Shown here one piece after another: positions 48,811 through 58,415 of a DNA stretch of 64,000 nt (its first letter is position 1; every line of letters starts with the position of its first letter). This stretch comes from Cognaticolwellia sediminilitoris (GTDB lineage Bacteria > Pseudomonadota > Gammaproteobacteria > Enterobacterales > Alteromonadaceae). The DNA lies in NCBI GenBank assembly GCA_002104535.1, contig NBOG01000001.1, positions 156,867 to 220,866 on the forward strand. The letters run 5' to 3'. The notes beneath the pieces are model-generated. The model was not told the origin of the DNA, did not search any database, and saw only the letters and a list, made by a program, of their open reading frames with translations. The position numbers and the translations under genes are program-made.

Positions 48811-50106
48811 TTACTTATCCGCCTGAGCGCTAAAATAAATGATAAATTCGCTACCTTTTTGCCATTCACTTACTATTTCAAGCTCACCTTGGTGGTGATT
48901 TAAAACATGCTTAACGATTGCTAATCCGAGCCCAGAGCCACCTGTATCACGTGATCTAGACTTATCAATACGAAAAAAACGCTCAGTTAAGCGGTTAATA
49001 TACTCAGATTTAATGCCAGGACCATTATCTTTAACGCTGAAGCGAATTTTATCGTCACGATACTCTAATACAATCTTAATAATTCCACCTGAAGGCGTAT
49101 AAGCTATCGCATTTGAAATAATATTTAATAAGGCGCTTTTTAATTCGTGCTCATTACCTTTAATGACTATATTCGGTGCAATATCATGGCTGATGCTATG
49201 GTGTTTATCTTGATTTAACCATTGAGTATCCTCAACGATAGTTTGCAATAAATCTGATAAGTTAACTTGTTGGTGATTTTCCGCACCCACATTATTCTCT
49301 GCCTTTGAAAGAATTAATAATTGATCGACCAACCGGTCCATTCTTGAGACTTGAGTTTCGATGGTAGTAAATGCTTTTTGCCATTGAGGTGCGAGCGCAC
49401 TTTCACTCATTTGCACCATCTCAACATAGCCCCTAACGACGGTCAGTGGTGTTTTAAGTTCATGGGATACGTTGGCAACAAAATCTCGGCGCATTTGATC
49501 TAATCGTTGTATTTTACTGACATCACGAGCGAGTAATAAAATTTGATCACTGCCATAAGCCATCATGCGCAATTCAAGCTGTAAATCATGGTTAATAGGA
49601 GAAATAATTAAGCAAGGAATGTCATAATTACCGCCATCTAGGTATTGGGCAAATTCGGGATAACGTATTAAATTATCAATACGTTGCCCAACATCGTTCG
49701 GCCATTGCACACCCAACAATTGTGAGGCTTTTTTATTACCCCACAAAATACTCAACTCAGTAGAAAGTACTATCGCCGCATCAGGTAATGCTTCGGCACC
49801 ATCGCGAAATTTCCTAATACGCTCATTGAGCTGCTTTTGCTTTAAGCGTTGTTTGCGAATACGGCGATATAAGCCATCATATATGCGCCCCCAAATGCCA
49901 CTTGCTTGCGGTGGTGATATTGACTTTCCTTGCCATAACCATTTAATTAATTTATATAAATGACTGTAATGCCATGCCAGTAAGCATAACGACACCACAC
50001 TTATAAAAAGTAATGTTTGGCCAAAAAAATACCCAACAATGCCACTGAAAATGAGTAGGCTTATAATACGGCTAAAAAGCGTGCGGGCTGAGGTGCGAAA
50101 ATACAT
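48811..50106 (-). CDS. phoR: PhoR, phosphate-sensing histidine kinase
   Basis: 431 aa. Two N-terminal membrane segments lie at about 14-45, then a PAS domain (about 95-200). HisKA has the phospho-acceptor VSHELKTPLT, and HATPase has the N box (LLNIISNAIAYTP), DNGPGI and GGSGLGLAIVKH. It phosphorylates PhoB when phosphate is scarce; PhoU and Pst keep it off otherwise. It begins 11 bp after phoB. Confidence 0.95.
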   Translation of the reverse strand: MYFRTSARTLFSRIISLLIFSGIVGYFFGQTLLFISVVSLCLLAWHYSHLYKLIKWLWQGKSISPPQASGIWGRIYDGLYRRIRKQRLKQKQLNERIRKFRDGAEALPDAAIVLSTELSILWGNKKASQLLGVQWPNDVGQRIDNLIRYPEFAQYLDGGNYDIPCLIISPINHDLQLELRMMAYGSDQILLLARDVSKIQRLDQMRRDFVANVSHELKTPLTVVRGYVEMVQMSESALAPQWQKAFTTIETQVSRMDRLVDQLLILSKAENNVGAENHQQVNLSDLLQTIVEDTQWLNQDKHHSISHDIAPNIVIKGNEHELKSALLNIISNAIAYTPSGGIIKIVLEYRDDKIRFSVKDNGPGIKSEYINRLTERFFRIDKSRSRDTGGSGLGLAIVKHVLNHHQGELEIVSEWQKGSEFIIYFSAQADK

Positions 50107-50117
50107 AACTTAATTGA

Positions 50118-50819
50118 TTAACCTGAAGGTTGGGTTTTGCCGGAAAAGCGATAGCCAGACCCACGAACTGTTTGAATAAAGTTCTCATGACCTTCGCCAG
50201 CAATGGCTTTGCGCAATCGTCGAATATGGACATCAACGGTTCTATCTTCAACATATACATTAGTACCCCAAACATTGTCAAGTAATTGTTCGCGGCTATA
50301 AACTCGTTCGGTATGGGTCAGAAAAAAATGTAATAAACGAAACTCTGTTGGACCTAAGTCGAGGCTTTTGTCATTAATAAATACCCGATGTGAAACAGGA
50401 TCTAACTTAATGCCATGAAACTCTATTGTTTCTTCTAAGGAAGTAGGTGCGACACGACGAATGACCGCTTTAATACGAGCAATAAGTTCTTTCGGTGAAA
50501 AAGGCTTAGTGACGTAATCATCAATACCTGCGTCAAAACCTTTCACTTTGTCATCTTCATCAGCGCGCGCTGTCAGCATGATTATAGGTATAGCGCGGGT
50601 ATATTCATTCTGTTTTAGCGCTTTGGCTAACTTTACCCCTGTACCACCAGGTAACATCCAATCGAGTAATATTAAATCTGGATAAGGCTCTTTGATTTTT
50701 GCTTGGGCTTGTTCAATAGTTTCTGCTTCGATGGCGTTGAAGCCATTTTGTTCTAATACAAAGCTGATCATTTCTCTGATAGGAGCTTCGTCTTCTACCA
50801 CCAAAATCTGTCTATTCAT
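50118..50819 (-). CDS. phoB: PhoB, phosphate regulon response regulator
   Basis: 233 aa. A receiver domain (Asp in [11 protein letters not shown], Lys in VTKPFS) is joined to an OmpR-type winged helix ([27 protein letters not shown]). It binds Pho boxes, four of which are visible in this window, including one upstream of its own gene (autoregulation). Upstream of phoR in one transcript. Confidence 0.96.
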   Translation of the reverse strand: MNRQILVVEDEAPIREMISFVLEQNGFNAIEAETIEQAQAKIKEPYPDLILLDWMLPGGTGVKLAKALKQNEYTRAIPIIMLTARADEDDKVKGFDAGIDDYVTKPFSPKELIARIKAVIRRVAPTSLEETIEFHGIKLDPVSHRVFINDKSLDLGPTEFRLLHFFLTHTERVYSREQLLDNVWGTNVYVEDRTVDVHIRRLRKAIAGEGHENFIQTVRGSGYRFSGKTQPSG

Positions 50820-50869
50820 GTATCCGTCCTAATAGCGTAAACCGTTTACAAACATTGTGATGAATAAAT

Positions 50870-50887
50870 GTGACAGTTTTATGACAA
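50870..50887 (-). promoter_or_regulatory. Pho box of phoBR
   Basis: On the minus strand, TTGTCAT-AAAA-CTGTCAC: two half-sites 11 bp apart, 51-68 bp before the phoB start. It implies autoregulation. Confidence 0.85.
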
Positions 50888-51040
50888 TATTCGAAGTATT
50901 GCTTAAAATCGCCTACAGAGTATTTTAAACTCAGCTATTGATTATTCTGACATGGCCGACAATATAATACCATTTCATATAAAGCTACGCCGCACTGTAA
51001 GGTAGTTTTAATTGAGCATACTAGCAAAACTATAAGCAAG

Positions 51041-51063
51041 AAAAAAGCCGCACAATGCGGCTT
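51041..51063 (-). terminator. Terminator of the porin gene
   Basis: AAGCCGCA/TGCGGCTT stem, 3-nt loop, T-run on the minus strand. Confidence 0.85.
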
Positions 51064-51104
51064 CATAAGATGGTTGGATATAATTATAGCAGCATTAAAG
51101 ATGA

Positions 51105-52025
51105 CTAGAAGTTATATTCAATTCCAACACCTAAATAATCTTCATCGGCTTCGCTATCCATGTCAAAGCTACTATAAAATGTATAAAGTTTGGTGCTTTG
51201 GGCTAATGAATAATCCGCACCGATGGTAATACCTGATTTATCATCACCGTCTTTAAAATCAGCTGCTTGATATTGGCCTTTAAAAGTGACTTTATCCATT
51301 TTATATTTAGCAGACACCATGTAGCCGTCCATTTCACCGCTACCGTCGACTTTTTCTTGAGTTTGTACCATCGCGCCTAATACAACGCCAGCGACTTTAC
51401 CTTGCACACTAGCACGGGTAATGTCATAACCTTTTACATCAGAATCCATGGCAACAGAGGCAAATACTTTAGTTTTTTTCAGTTTCGCATCACCGTAGAA
51501 TACCGCTAAAGAAACACCGTTGTCAGCATCTACAGCATCTTCAGCAATATAGGTTACGCCAACTTGAAAATTGTTAAATTTAGGTGATTTATAAGAAAGC
51601 GTATCAGCCATACGGTTTTCACCTTTCCATAAGTTTTTAATATCCCCGTTTAAATCACTAAACAAATCAATTTTGCCTTGTGATTGTTTTACCATGGTGT
51701 CATTTTTACCGAGTAATATCTCACCAAAGCTGCCAACTAAACCAACATATTGATTGCGGGCTGTGATGTTATCGTCACTGTCGCCATCTAAGTCAACTTG
51801 AAATTCAGCTTGATAGACAACCGTTAAGCCTTCACCTAATTCATGACTACCTTTTAAGCCAATTCGCGAAGCGTTACTTTTAATCTCGGTGAATGAACCT
51901 GCTCCTTCATCAGAAGATTGTAAAGACAGGTTAGCTTTACCATATACTTCCACATCTGCAGCGAATGCCGATAATGATAAAGAAGACAATAGCGCAACAG
52001 CGATTTTATTATATGAGTATTTCAT
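51105..52025 (-). CDS. Trimeric porin, probably phosphate-starvation induced
   Basis: 306 aa general-type (Porin_4/OmpC-like) porin: Sec signal 1-22, mature start ADVEVYGKANLSLQ, short beta-strands throughout, and the C-terminal aromatic of BAM substrates (GIEYNF). A constriction-loop candidate with acidic residues lies near residues 90-130. Channel specificity cannot be read, but a Pho box stands upstream and phoB is the neighbour, so a phosphate- or anion-uptake role analogous to PhoE or OprP is likely (inference). Confidence 0.88.
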   Translation of the reverse strand: MKYSYNKIAVALLSSLSLSAFAADVEVYGKANLSLQSSDEGAGSFTEIKSNASRIGLKGSHELGEGLTVVYQAEFQVDLDGDSDDNITARNQYVGLVGSFGEILLGKNDTMVKQSQGKIDLFSDLNGDIKNLWKGENRMADTLSYKSPKFNNFQVGVTYIAEDAVDADNGVSLAVFYGDAKLKKTKVFASVAMDSDVKGYDITRASVQGKVAGVVLGAMVQTQEKVDGSGEMDGYMVSAKYKMDKVTFKGQYQAADFKDGDDKSGITIGADYSLAQSTKLYTFYSSFDMDSEADEDYLGVGIEYNF

Positions 52026-52356
52026 CTTGATACCTTTTAAAAATTTACTATGCTAAAAATAATTGCGTCTATTTTGCCAAACCTATATGACATTTTTGTG
52101 ACACGAAGCAACTAATTACTATCATTTTGGCATAATAAGTTACTAATGTTGATTATAACCGACAATCTGAGAAGTATTAATACTTTGTTAATAAGTAAAT
52201 CAATGGTTTACTACATTTTAAACTAATCACATATTTGAAATTACTCTAAACTAAAATCAGAATAATATAAGTTAAGTGCTGCTAATTTTAAAAAAAAACT
52301 TTTAACCTTATGTAAAACAGCTAGAATCAAGAAATACTAAATAAAAGAAATATTTA
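52026..52356. other. Divergent promoter region, porin/sensor kinase
   Basis: 330 bp. Apart from the Pho box it shows only AT-rich, promoter-like sequence; no ORF or structured RNA is supportable. Confidence 0.4.
52086..52104 (-). promoter_or_regulatory. Pho box of the porin gene
   Basis: On the minus strand, TGTCAC-AAAAA-TGTCAT: two half-sites 11 bp apart, 60-80 bp before the porin start. It matches the boxes upstream of pstC, pstS and phoB. Confidence 0.85.
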
Positions 52357-54108
52357 ATGAAAGCAACTAGTCTGTCACGAAAATTACTTACACGAGTACT
52401 GTCTTTTTATTTTGTATTGACGTTTATCGTCACTGGCGTGCAGATTGGCGCTGAGTATATAAATACAAAAAGCCATATTACCAGTGAACTGTTAACGCTC
52501 GAAAAAACCTTTAGCGGCAGTTTAACTCGTGCTGTTTGGGAACTTAATACTCAACAAGCTGAAGCGATCGCTGATGGCTTGGTTGCTATCCCAATGATAA
52601 AAGGCATTAAAGTAACAGATGAGAATAACCAAGTCATTGCACAGTTAGGCTTAACTGCGGCTGAAGGTAGCTTAAATCTTGAGTCGATTGACGATGAGCC
52701 TCATAACAGTGAATATTTTAACGTTAGTTCTCATAGCTCCGGTTTATTCGGCCACTCATTTCCATTAATTTTTGAATTTTCAGGCCGAACGACAAAAGTA
52801 GGCTCTGTTACCTTGCTATCAAGTAATGAAGTTATTTTTGATCGCATACAAGTGGGTATTTTCTTTCTTATTGGTAATGCCATGGTTAAAACTGCAGCGT
52901 TGGTATTATTGTTTTCCTTAGCGTTTTCCAACTTGCTAACTAATCCACTAAACGAGTTAACAGAACAAATTAATCAATTTGATATCGATGATCCTGAAGC
53001 GTCTAAATTACACATCATTAATTATGAAAATAATGAACTCAATATCCTGCAAAATGCTTACAATAATTTGATCGACGAATTAGTCACCTTTAAAGAGCAA
53101 CTTGCGTTAGCGCAAAGTAAAGTTATATCCGCTTATAGTAAACTGGATGAGCAAAATTTAATGCTTGAGCAAGAGGTAGCTAGAAAAACCTCATCATTGA
53201 GCACCACGATGTTAAAAATGGAAATGCAACAGCGTGAGTTATTAGAACAACAAGGCAAACTGCAAGCAGAAAATACCCGAAGAAGCCTGACAGAAAAAAC
53301 ACTTTTAGAAACAAACCATGAATTAAAAAGCTCAATCATCGAATTAAATAAAGCCCAAGAGCGCTTACTTGAAGCTGAAAAAATGGCCGTTCTTGGGAAA
53401 ATGTCAGCTGAAGTTACCCATGAAATTAACACCCCTATCGGTGTCAGTATCACCTCGATAACTTATTTAGCCGATTTATTAGCCGAACTTAAAAGCAATA
53501 TCGATAAAAATAAGTTATCTAAACGTGTATTGAATGACTTTACCAGTAACTCTGAACAAGGTATGAACTTACTGCTAAATAACCTTACACGAGCTTCTGA
53601 ATTAGTGACCAGCTATAAACAAGTAGCCGTTGATCAGATAAGTGATAAAATCCGTAAAGTAAATTTAGGTAAATATATTGATGAGATTATTCAATCATTA
53701 CACCCTAAATTAAAAAAAACCAATCATGCCATTAAAGTAGATTGCCCAGAAAATGCAGAAATTTACTGTCACGCAGGCGCGCTTTCTCAAATATTTACTA
53801 ACCTGATCATAAATTCAATTTTACATGGCTTTAAAGATATTAACCGTGGTGTCATTAATATTTCAGTGCAACTAAACGGTGAACATGTACATATTATCTA
53901 TAAAGATGATGGCCATGGCTTATCTGAAGAACAATTAGAGCACTTATTTGACCCATTCTATACCACAGCTGGAAATCATGGCGGTACAGGCTTAGGTACG
54001 CACATTGTTAAAACATTAGTACATGACACTTTAAATGGTAGCCTGACAGCGCATTCTGTCTTAGAAAAAGGTCTCAGCTACCATATCAAATTTGATAATA
54101 TGCGCTAA
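52357..54108 (+). CDS. Orphan membrane sensor histidine kinase
   Basis: 583 aa. TM1 lies at about 14-33, a periplasmic sensor domain of about 130 residues (to 165) follows, and TM2 is at about 168-192. A HAMP-like region and a long coiled coil (240-340) come next. The phospho-acceptor box MSAEVTHEINTPIG is of the HPK4 type, often seen in kinases for sigma54-type regulators. ATPase boxes QIFTNLIINSILHG, DDGHGLS and GGTGLGTHIVK are intact. No response regulator is adjacent. The signal is unknown. Confidence 0.88.
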   Translation: MKATSLSRKLLTRVLSFYFVLTFIVTGVQIGAEYINTKSHITSELLTLEKTFSGSLTRAVWELNTQQAEAIADGLVAIPMIKGIKVTDENNQVIAQLGLTAAEGSLNLESIDDEPHNSEYFNVSSHSSGLFGHSFPLIFEFSGRTTKVGSVTLLSSNEVIFDRIQVGIFFLIGNAMVKTAALVLLFSLAFSNLLTNPLNELTEQINQFDIDDPEASKLHIINYENNELNILQNAYNNLIDELVTFKEQLALAQSKVISAYSKLDEQNLMLEQEVARKTSSLSTTMLKMEMQQRELLEQQGKLQAENTRRSLTEKTLLETNHELKSSIIELNKAQERLLEAEKMAVLGKMSAEVTHEINTPIGVSITSITYLADLLAELKSNIDKNKLSKRVLNDFTSNSEQGMNLLLNNLTRASELVTSYKQVAVDQISDKIRKVNLGKYIDEIIQSLHPKLKKTNHAIKVDCPENAEIYCHAGALSQIFTNLIINSILHGFKDINRGVINISVQLNGEHVHIIYKDDGHGLSEEQLEHLFDPFYTTAGNHGGTGLGTHIVKTLVHDTLNGSLTAHSVLEKGLSYHIKFDNMR

Positions 54109-54222
54109 ACAGCCTAATCGCTACTGCATTAATCTAAGGGGTGCGCGAACCGATTAAGTACGTTAATATAGCCGTCGTTTTTCAATTATTCGCCCACCGT
54201 TTTAGGGCATAGGATTATTTTA

Positions 54223-55143
54223 ATGTGGTTTAAAAACCTATACTTTTTTGCCTTCACTCGCCCTTTTGATTGTTCAGAAGCTGATTTAGAGAGACAATTA
54301 TCAGAAAATTTGTTTACTCCTTGTGCATCAACTGAGCAGTCACATTTTGGTTGGGTAAACGCTTTAGGTAAACATGGCGATTCGCCTGTTCACTCAGTTA
54401 ACGGCAATTATTTATTATGCGCACGTAAAGAAGAAAAAATTCTCCCTGCTCCCGTTGTCAAAGATATGTTGGAACAAAAGGTCGCTCAATTAGAAGCTGA
54501 GCAATCTCGTGGCGCCACTAAAAAAGAGAAAGAGCAGTTTAAAGAAGATATCATTTTTGAATTACTGCCTAGAGCATTTTCTCGCTTTAGTGACACTCGC
54601 GCGTATATTAATTCGGTTCATAATATCATCGTTATTGACACTAGTAGTCGTGGCAAAGCAGAAGACTTTTTAGCATTATTACGTAAGTCACTTGGTACCT
54701 TACCTGTAACAACTCCTGCACCGGAAAAAGCTCCAGATGAAGTAATGACTGACTGGTTAGTAGAAAGTAACTTAGGCGCAAACTTCCAACTTGGTATGGA
54801 AGCAGAGTTTAATGCCTTAGGTGATGACGGCGCGATTGTAAGAGTTAAAAATCAAGACTTAACCAGTGAAGAAATTAAGGCGCATTTAGACGCAGATAAA
54901 TATGTTGTTAAAGTCGCTTTAGAATGGGATGAGTCGTTATCGTTTATTTTATGTGACGATTTAGCCGTTAAGCGCTTGAAGTTTTATGATGTTATTCAAG
55001 AGCAAAATGATGACATTGACAGTGATGATAAAGTGGCAAAACTTGACGCAGACTTTGCACTTATGGCAGGTGAGCTTAACCGATTTATCGATCACTTATT
55101 AGCTGAGTTTGAACTTAAAGCCAGTGATTACTTAGAAAGTTAA
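54223..55143 (+). CDS. rdgC: RdgC, recombination-associated protein
   Basis: 306 aa (E. coli 303). RdgC is a ring-forming DNA-binding protein that modulates RecA access and replication-fork recombination. Recognisable segments are the N-terminal MWFKNLYFFAFTRPF, GWVNALGKHGDSPVHS, LLPRAFSRFSDTRAYI and the C-terminal LNRFIDHLLAEFEL. No membrane segment or signal peptide. It stands alone, followed by a strong terminator. Confidence 0.96.
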   Translation: MWFKNLYFFAFTRPFDCSEADLERQLSENLFTPCASTEQSHFGWVNALGKHGDSPVHSVNGNYLLCARKEEKILPAPVVKDMLEQKVAQLEAEQSRGATKKEKEQFKEDIIFELLPRAFSRFSDTRAYINSVHNIIVIDTSSRGKAEDFLALLRKSLGTLPVTTPAPEKAPDEVMTDWLVESNLGANFQLGMEAEFNALGDDGAIVRVKNQDLTSEEIKAHLDADKYVVKVALEWDESLSFILCDDLAVKRLKFYDVIQEQNDDIDSDDKVAKLDADFALMAGELNRFIDHLLAEFELKASDYLES

Positions 55144-55160
55144 CGTCAAAATCAACTTTA

Positions 55161-55186
55161 AAGGGCGCTTGTTAGCGCCCTTTTTT
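55161..55186 (+). terminator. Terminator after rdgC
   Basis: Nine-bp stem AAGGGCGCT/AGCGCCCTT, 4-nt loop, followed by six T. Confidence 0.9.
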
Positions 55187-55228
55187 ATGATTCGTTTTCG
55201 AAGCTCTGAAGTCAGTATAAACTAAAAA

Positions 55229-56068
55229 TTAAAACATCGATTTCACTTGTGACAATAATTCTATAAACTCTTTAGACTTCATGAAATTAGCATTAGGTAA
55301 AATGCCTTTTGCGGTATAATTTTTCAGTAGAGTATTACGAGTAGATTCACTTTTAAAAACCTCATGATAAACAGCGCCTGCTCGAATAAAATCTAGATAA
55401 TGCGCTTTTTTGGGTAAGACAGTTAAATCACTCCAGTTTATGACTAACTCTGTAAAATCTTCAGAAAACCCCCAAGCTTTAATTACTTCGCCGCCAATTT
55501 TATTTGATAATTTTGCAATTGCTTGTTGCAAAAACGTAGGGTTTGCAAATACTTCAGGATGGCTCTCTGCTTCTGTTAATATCGGTAACACTCCGACATT
55601 ATGAATAAGTGCAGCTAAAGTTAAGGTATCTAAACTGAAATCACACTGTTTATTTTTCTCCAAATATAACATCATTAATGTAATTGCCACTGAAGCAATA
55701 TTGACCGTTTTATACCAAGAGTTTTGCATATGCTGAGAAATAACATAATTTTCAGAAACAAACATTTGTTCAACAGCCATCGCCGTGGCAATACTTTTTA
55801 TTTGACTCAGCCCAATTCGAGTAACTGCTTGGGAAACAGATTCAACCTTAATTCTTCGACCAAAAGCAACACTATTTGCCACCTTCAGCATCCCTAAAGA
55901 TAACGCAGGGTCATAGGCAATAATATCGCTCATTCTAGCTAAACTAGTTTCAGGGTTGTCCGCAGCTTGTCTAACTTTCAGCGCTATTTCTGGCAATGTT
56001 GGTAGCACTAATGCATCTTGTTTAATTTTTTCGATGAGTATGATGTAAAGTGCATTTTCAGCGCTCAT
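55229..56068 (-). CDS. HDOD-domain protein
   Basis: 279 aa from the second ATG (56068), which has AAGGA at correct distance; the first ATG abuts it. A single HDOD domain (about 18-220: LPTLPEIALKVRQAADNP, ANSVAFGRR, AVTRIGLSQIKSIATAMAVE, and ALIHNVGVLPIL). HDOD modules occur in signalling and c-di-GMP-linked proteins but are usually non-catalytic. No output domain is fused. Function unknown. Confidence 0.8.
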   Translation of the reverse strand: MSAENALYIILIEKIKQDALVLPTLPEIALKVRQAADNPETSLARMSDIIAYDPALSLGMLKVANSVAFGRRIKVESVSQAVTRIGLSQIKSIATAMAVEQMFVSENYVISQHMQNSWYKTVNIASVAITLMMLYLEKNKQCDFSLDTLTLAALIHNVGVLPILTEAESHPEVFANPTFLQQAIAKLSNKIGGEVIKAWGFSEDFTELVINWSDLTVLPKKAHYLDFIRAGAVYHEVFKSESTRNTLLKNYTAKGILPNANFMKSKEFIELLSQVKSMF

Positions 56069-56558
56069 GAACATTCCTTATTAGTAACTTAGCACCTTCA
56101 ATAATTAATACAATACAGTGAATTATCGCTAAATAAAAGTCTGTTTTTTGAACATTTTAAAAAATTAAACAAAGGTAGTTTTCCAGTCATATTTATCGCA
56201 GTAAAGCAGATGAATTGTATTGATTAAGATCAAGGTTTAACAAAAAATACTTTCATCCGAATTTAATTTTATTGCTTTAGTCTTTCAGTTTACTGACTGA
56301 ATACTCAATAAACTTTCTAACTCCTTATGAAAATCTTAATCGTATGTATATTCAGTAGCTTATATCGACTCACTGCGAGTAAACCATCTGCAACAATGCA
56401 ATCATCAGATAAAATAGAGTCATCTATTAAGTTAAAGTTAATGATAACTTAATAATTATGGGCTGAAATTCTCAGGCTCAAAAAGAAAAGGAGCGCACTA
56501 AGCACTCCTTTATTAATTTGTACATGACTATTAGTAAGCTGCATGTATAGCTGGATAG
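56069..56558. other. Intergenic region upstream of the HDOD gene
   Basis: About 490 bp. A 41-codon ATG frame (56327-56452) has no ribosome site and no visible conserved feature; I do not support it. A hairpin near 56486 belongs to thyA. No RNA gene or attachment site is seen. Confidence 0.4.
56486..56511 (-). terminator. Terminator after thyA
   Basis: AAAGGAGCGC/GCACTCCTTT (one mismatch) with flanking A-run; on the minus strand a T-rich tail follows. Moderate strength. Confidence 0.55.
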
Positions 56559-57392
56559 CTATACAGAAATTGCGGCTTTAATATGAGGATGCGCTTGGTA
56601 GTTTTGTAATTCAAAGTCTTCAAAAGTAAAATCAAAAATGCTTTTCACTTCAGGATTAATCCACATTTTAGGTAAAGGCAATGGTTCACGTGACAATTGC
56701 TCATCGACTTGCTCGAGGTGATTTAAGTACAGATGCGCGTCGCCGAAGGTATGAACAAAATCACCAAGCTCCAAATCGCAAACTTGCGCTATCATCATAG
56801 TAAATAGAGCATAACTGGCAATATTAAACGGAACTCCAAGAAAAATATCAGCACTTCGCTGATAGAGTTGACAGCTTAATTTACCATTTAGTACATAAAA
56901 CTGAAACAAGGTATGACATGGCGGTAATGCTTGCTTCCCAAGAGCTGCATTTGCTGATGGGCTGATTGATGTATCAGGCAATAAAGCGGGATTCCAGGCG
57001 GTAATAATATGTCGACGAGAGTCTGGATTCTGCTTCAAATCTGTAATTAATTGTGCTAATTGGTCAATAGTCTCACCATTTTGGCCTGGCCAGCTGCGCC
57101 ATTGCACCCCATATACTGGACCAAGTTCGCCGTCTTCAGTAGCCCAATCATCCCAAATTTTCACGCCATTTTGCTTTAAATAAGCGATATTAGACTCGCC
57201 TTTGATAAACCATAATAGTTCATGGATGATTGATTTAAGGTGGCACTTTTTCGTAGTAACTAACGGAAAGCCTTTTGAAAGATCAAAACGCATTTGATGG
57301 CCAAATATACTTTTAGTACCTGTGCCGGTACGATCAGATTTTTCAACTCCTTCATCCCTGACATGGCGCATTAAATCAAGATATGCTTTCAC
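56559..57392 (-). CDS. thyA: ThyA, thymidylate synthase
   Basis: 277 aa from the GTG at 57392, which has AAGGA seven bases upstream and gives [11 protein letters not shown], aligned with the E. coli start. A longer frame (to 57467) has no such support. It makes dTMP from dUMP with methylene-THF. Catalytic Cys in [22 protein letters not shown] and [18 protein letters not shown] are conserved. A 13-residue insertion (about residues 135-148, [13 protein letters not shown]) precedes the catalytic loop relative to E. coli. Confidence 0.96.
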   Translation of the reverse strand: MKAYLDLMRHVRDEGVEKSDRTGTGTKSIFGHQMRFDLSKGFPLVTTKKCHLKSIIHELLWFIKGESNIAYLKQNGVKIWDDWATEDGELGPVYGVQWRSWPGQNGETIDQLAQLITDLKQNPDSRRHIITAWNPALLPDTSISPSANAALGKQALPPCHTLFQFYVLNGKLSCQLYQRSADIFLGVPFNIASYALFTMMIAQVCDLELGDFVHTFGDAHLYLNHLEQVDEQLSREPLPLPKMWINPEVKSIFDFTFEDFELQNYQAHPHIKAAISV

Positions 57393-57579
57393 TAGGTTTT
57401 CCTTTTTTACACTATTAATTAGAATTGATGATTGTTCGTAAACGAGCAACACGTAATAACAAAGCAAGACATAGATTTAATCTATTTGAATGTTTCGTTT
57501 TTAATGCTGTTATTAGTCGGTAAAATTATGCCATAAAAGCCTAGAAGGACAAAGCTAACTCAATAATAATTAAGATCGT

Positions 57580-58374
57580 TTACCACCAGATCATTTTTAC
57601 TGCGACAAGTATTAAAAATAACGCGAAACCTTTCTTTAAGTAAGGCAAAGATAAATTAGCGCCAGCTTTAACTCCTAGTGGGGCAAATAAGGAAGAAGTT
57701 AAAACAATCCCTAGTAAAGCCGGTAAATAAATATAACCAATACTCCAGTCTGGTAAAGCACTTTTGCCAAAGCCAATCACCACGTAACCAATAGCACCAA
57801 AAAAAGCGACGACAATGCCGCTTGCTGTCGCTACACCGATGGCTTGGCGCATTGATAATGAGCAATACATTAAGATGGGCACTAAAATTGCCCCACCAGC
57901 AATGCCCATTAAACTTGCTAGCACGCCTGTAATCAAGCCAATTAATTGCAATATCCAGTTTGTCGGTAATTCGACAGTACGCTGTACTTTAATCGATAAA
58001 AACATGTAAGCGGCAAGAATAAGTACCGCACTGGCAAATATAATCGTTAACGCTTTTAATGAAAGTAAGCCGGCGATAATAGCGCCAAGTAAAGCACCTA
58101 TAGCAACGGTTATGACTAATTTCTTTGCTATTGGCCAAGGAATGTTGCCATTTTTATGATGTGCAAATGCTGCTGAGGTCGAGGTAAATATTATCGAAGC
58201 TAATGATGTTGCAAGTGCCATAGGGAAGGCCAACTCTGCACTGATACCTAATAAGGGTAATAAATACACTAAAACCGGCACAATGATCAGCCCACCGCCG
58301 ATCCCTAACAGGCCGGCAAAAAAGCCAACTATTGCGCCTAATAAACCACAAGCTAAGAAAACACTAATAAACAT
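57580..58374 (-). CDS. TSUP-family permease (TauE/SafE)
   Basis: 264 aa, about eight TM helices. The two TSUP repeats are marked by GLLGIGGGLIIVPVLVYLL near the N terminus and GIAGGAILVPILMYCSL in the second half. TSUP proteins export or import sulfur-containing or other small anions; the substrate here is unknown. It lies between thyA and ptsP. In many Gammaproteobacteria lgt separates TSUP and thyA; here that gap is only 187 bp. Confidence 0.88.
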   Translation of the reverse strand: MFISVFLACGLLGAIVGFFAGLLGIGGGLIIVPVLVYLLPLLGISAELAFPMALATSLASIIFTSTSAAFAHHKNGNIPWPIAKKLVITVAIGALLGAIIAGLLSLKALTIIFASAVLILAAYMFLSIKVQRTVELPTNWILQLIGLITGVLASLMGIAGGAILVPILMYCSLSMRQAIGVATASGIVVAFFGAIGYVVIGFGKSALPDWSIGYIYLPALLGIVLTSSLFAPLGVKAGANLSLPYLKKGFALFLILVAVKMIWW

Positions 58375-58415
58375 TTAATTCACTTAAATCATAATGGTGT
58401 AAAAATATAAACCCG

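Noticed and set aside
56327-56452. 41-codon ATG frame upstream of the HDOD gene
   Set aside because: No ribosome site, no recognisable domain or signal peptide, and the composition is like the surrounding non-coding DNA.
57393-57467. N-terminal extension of thyA
   Set aside because: The GTG at 57392 has a proper ribosome site and matches the family start; the extension is not conserved.
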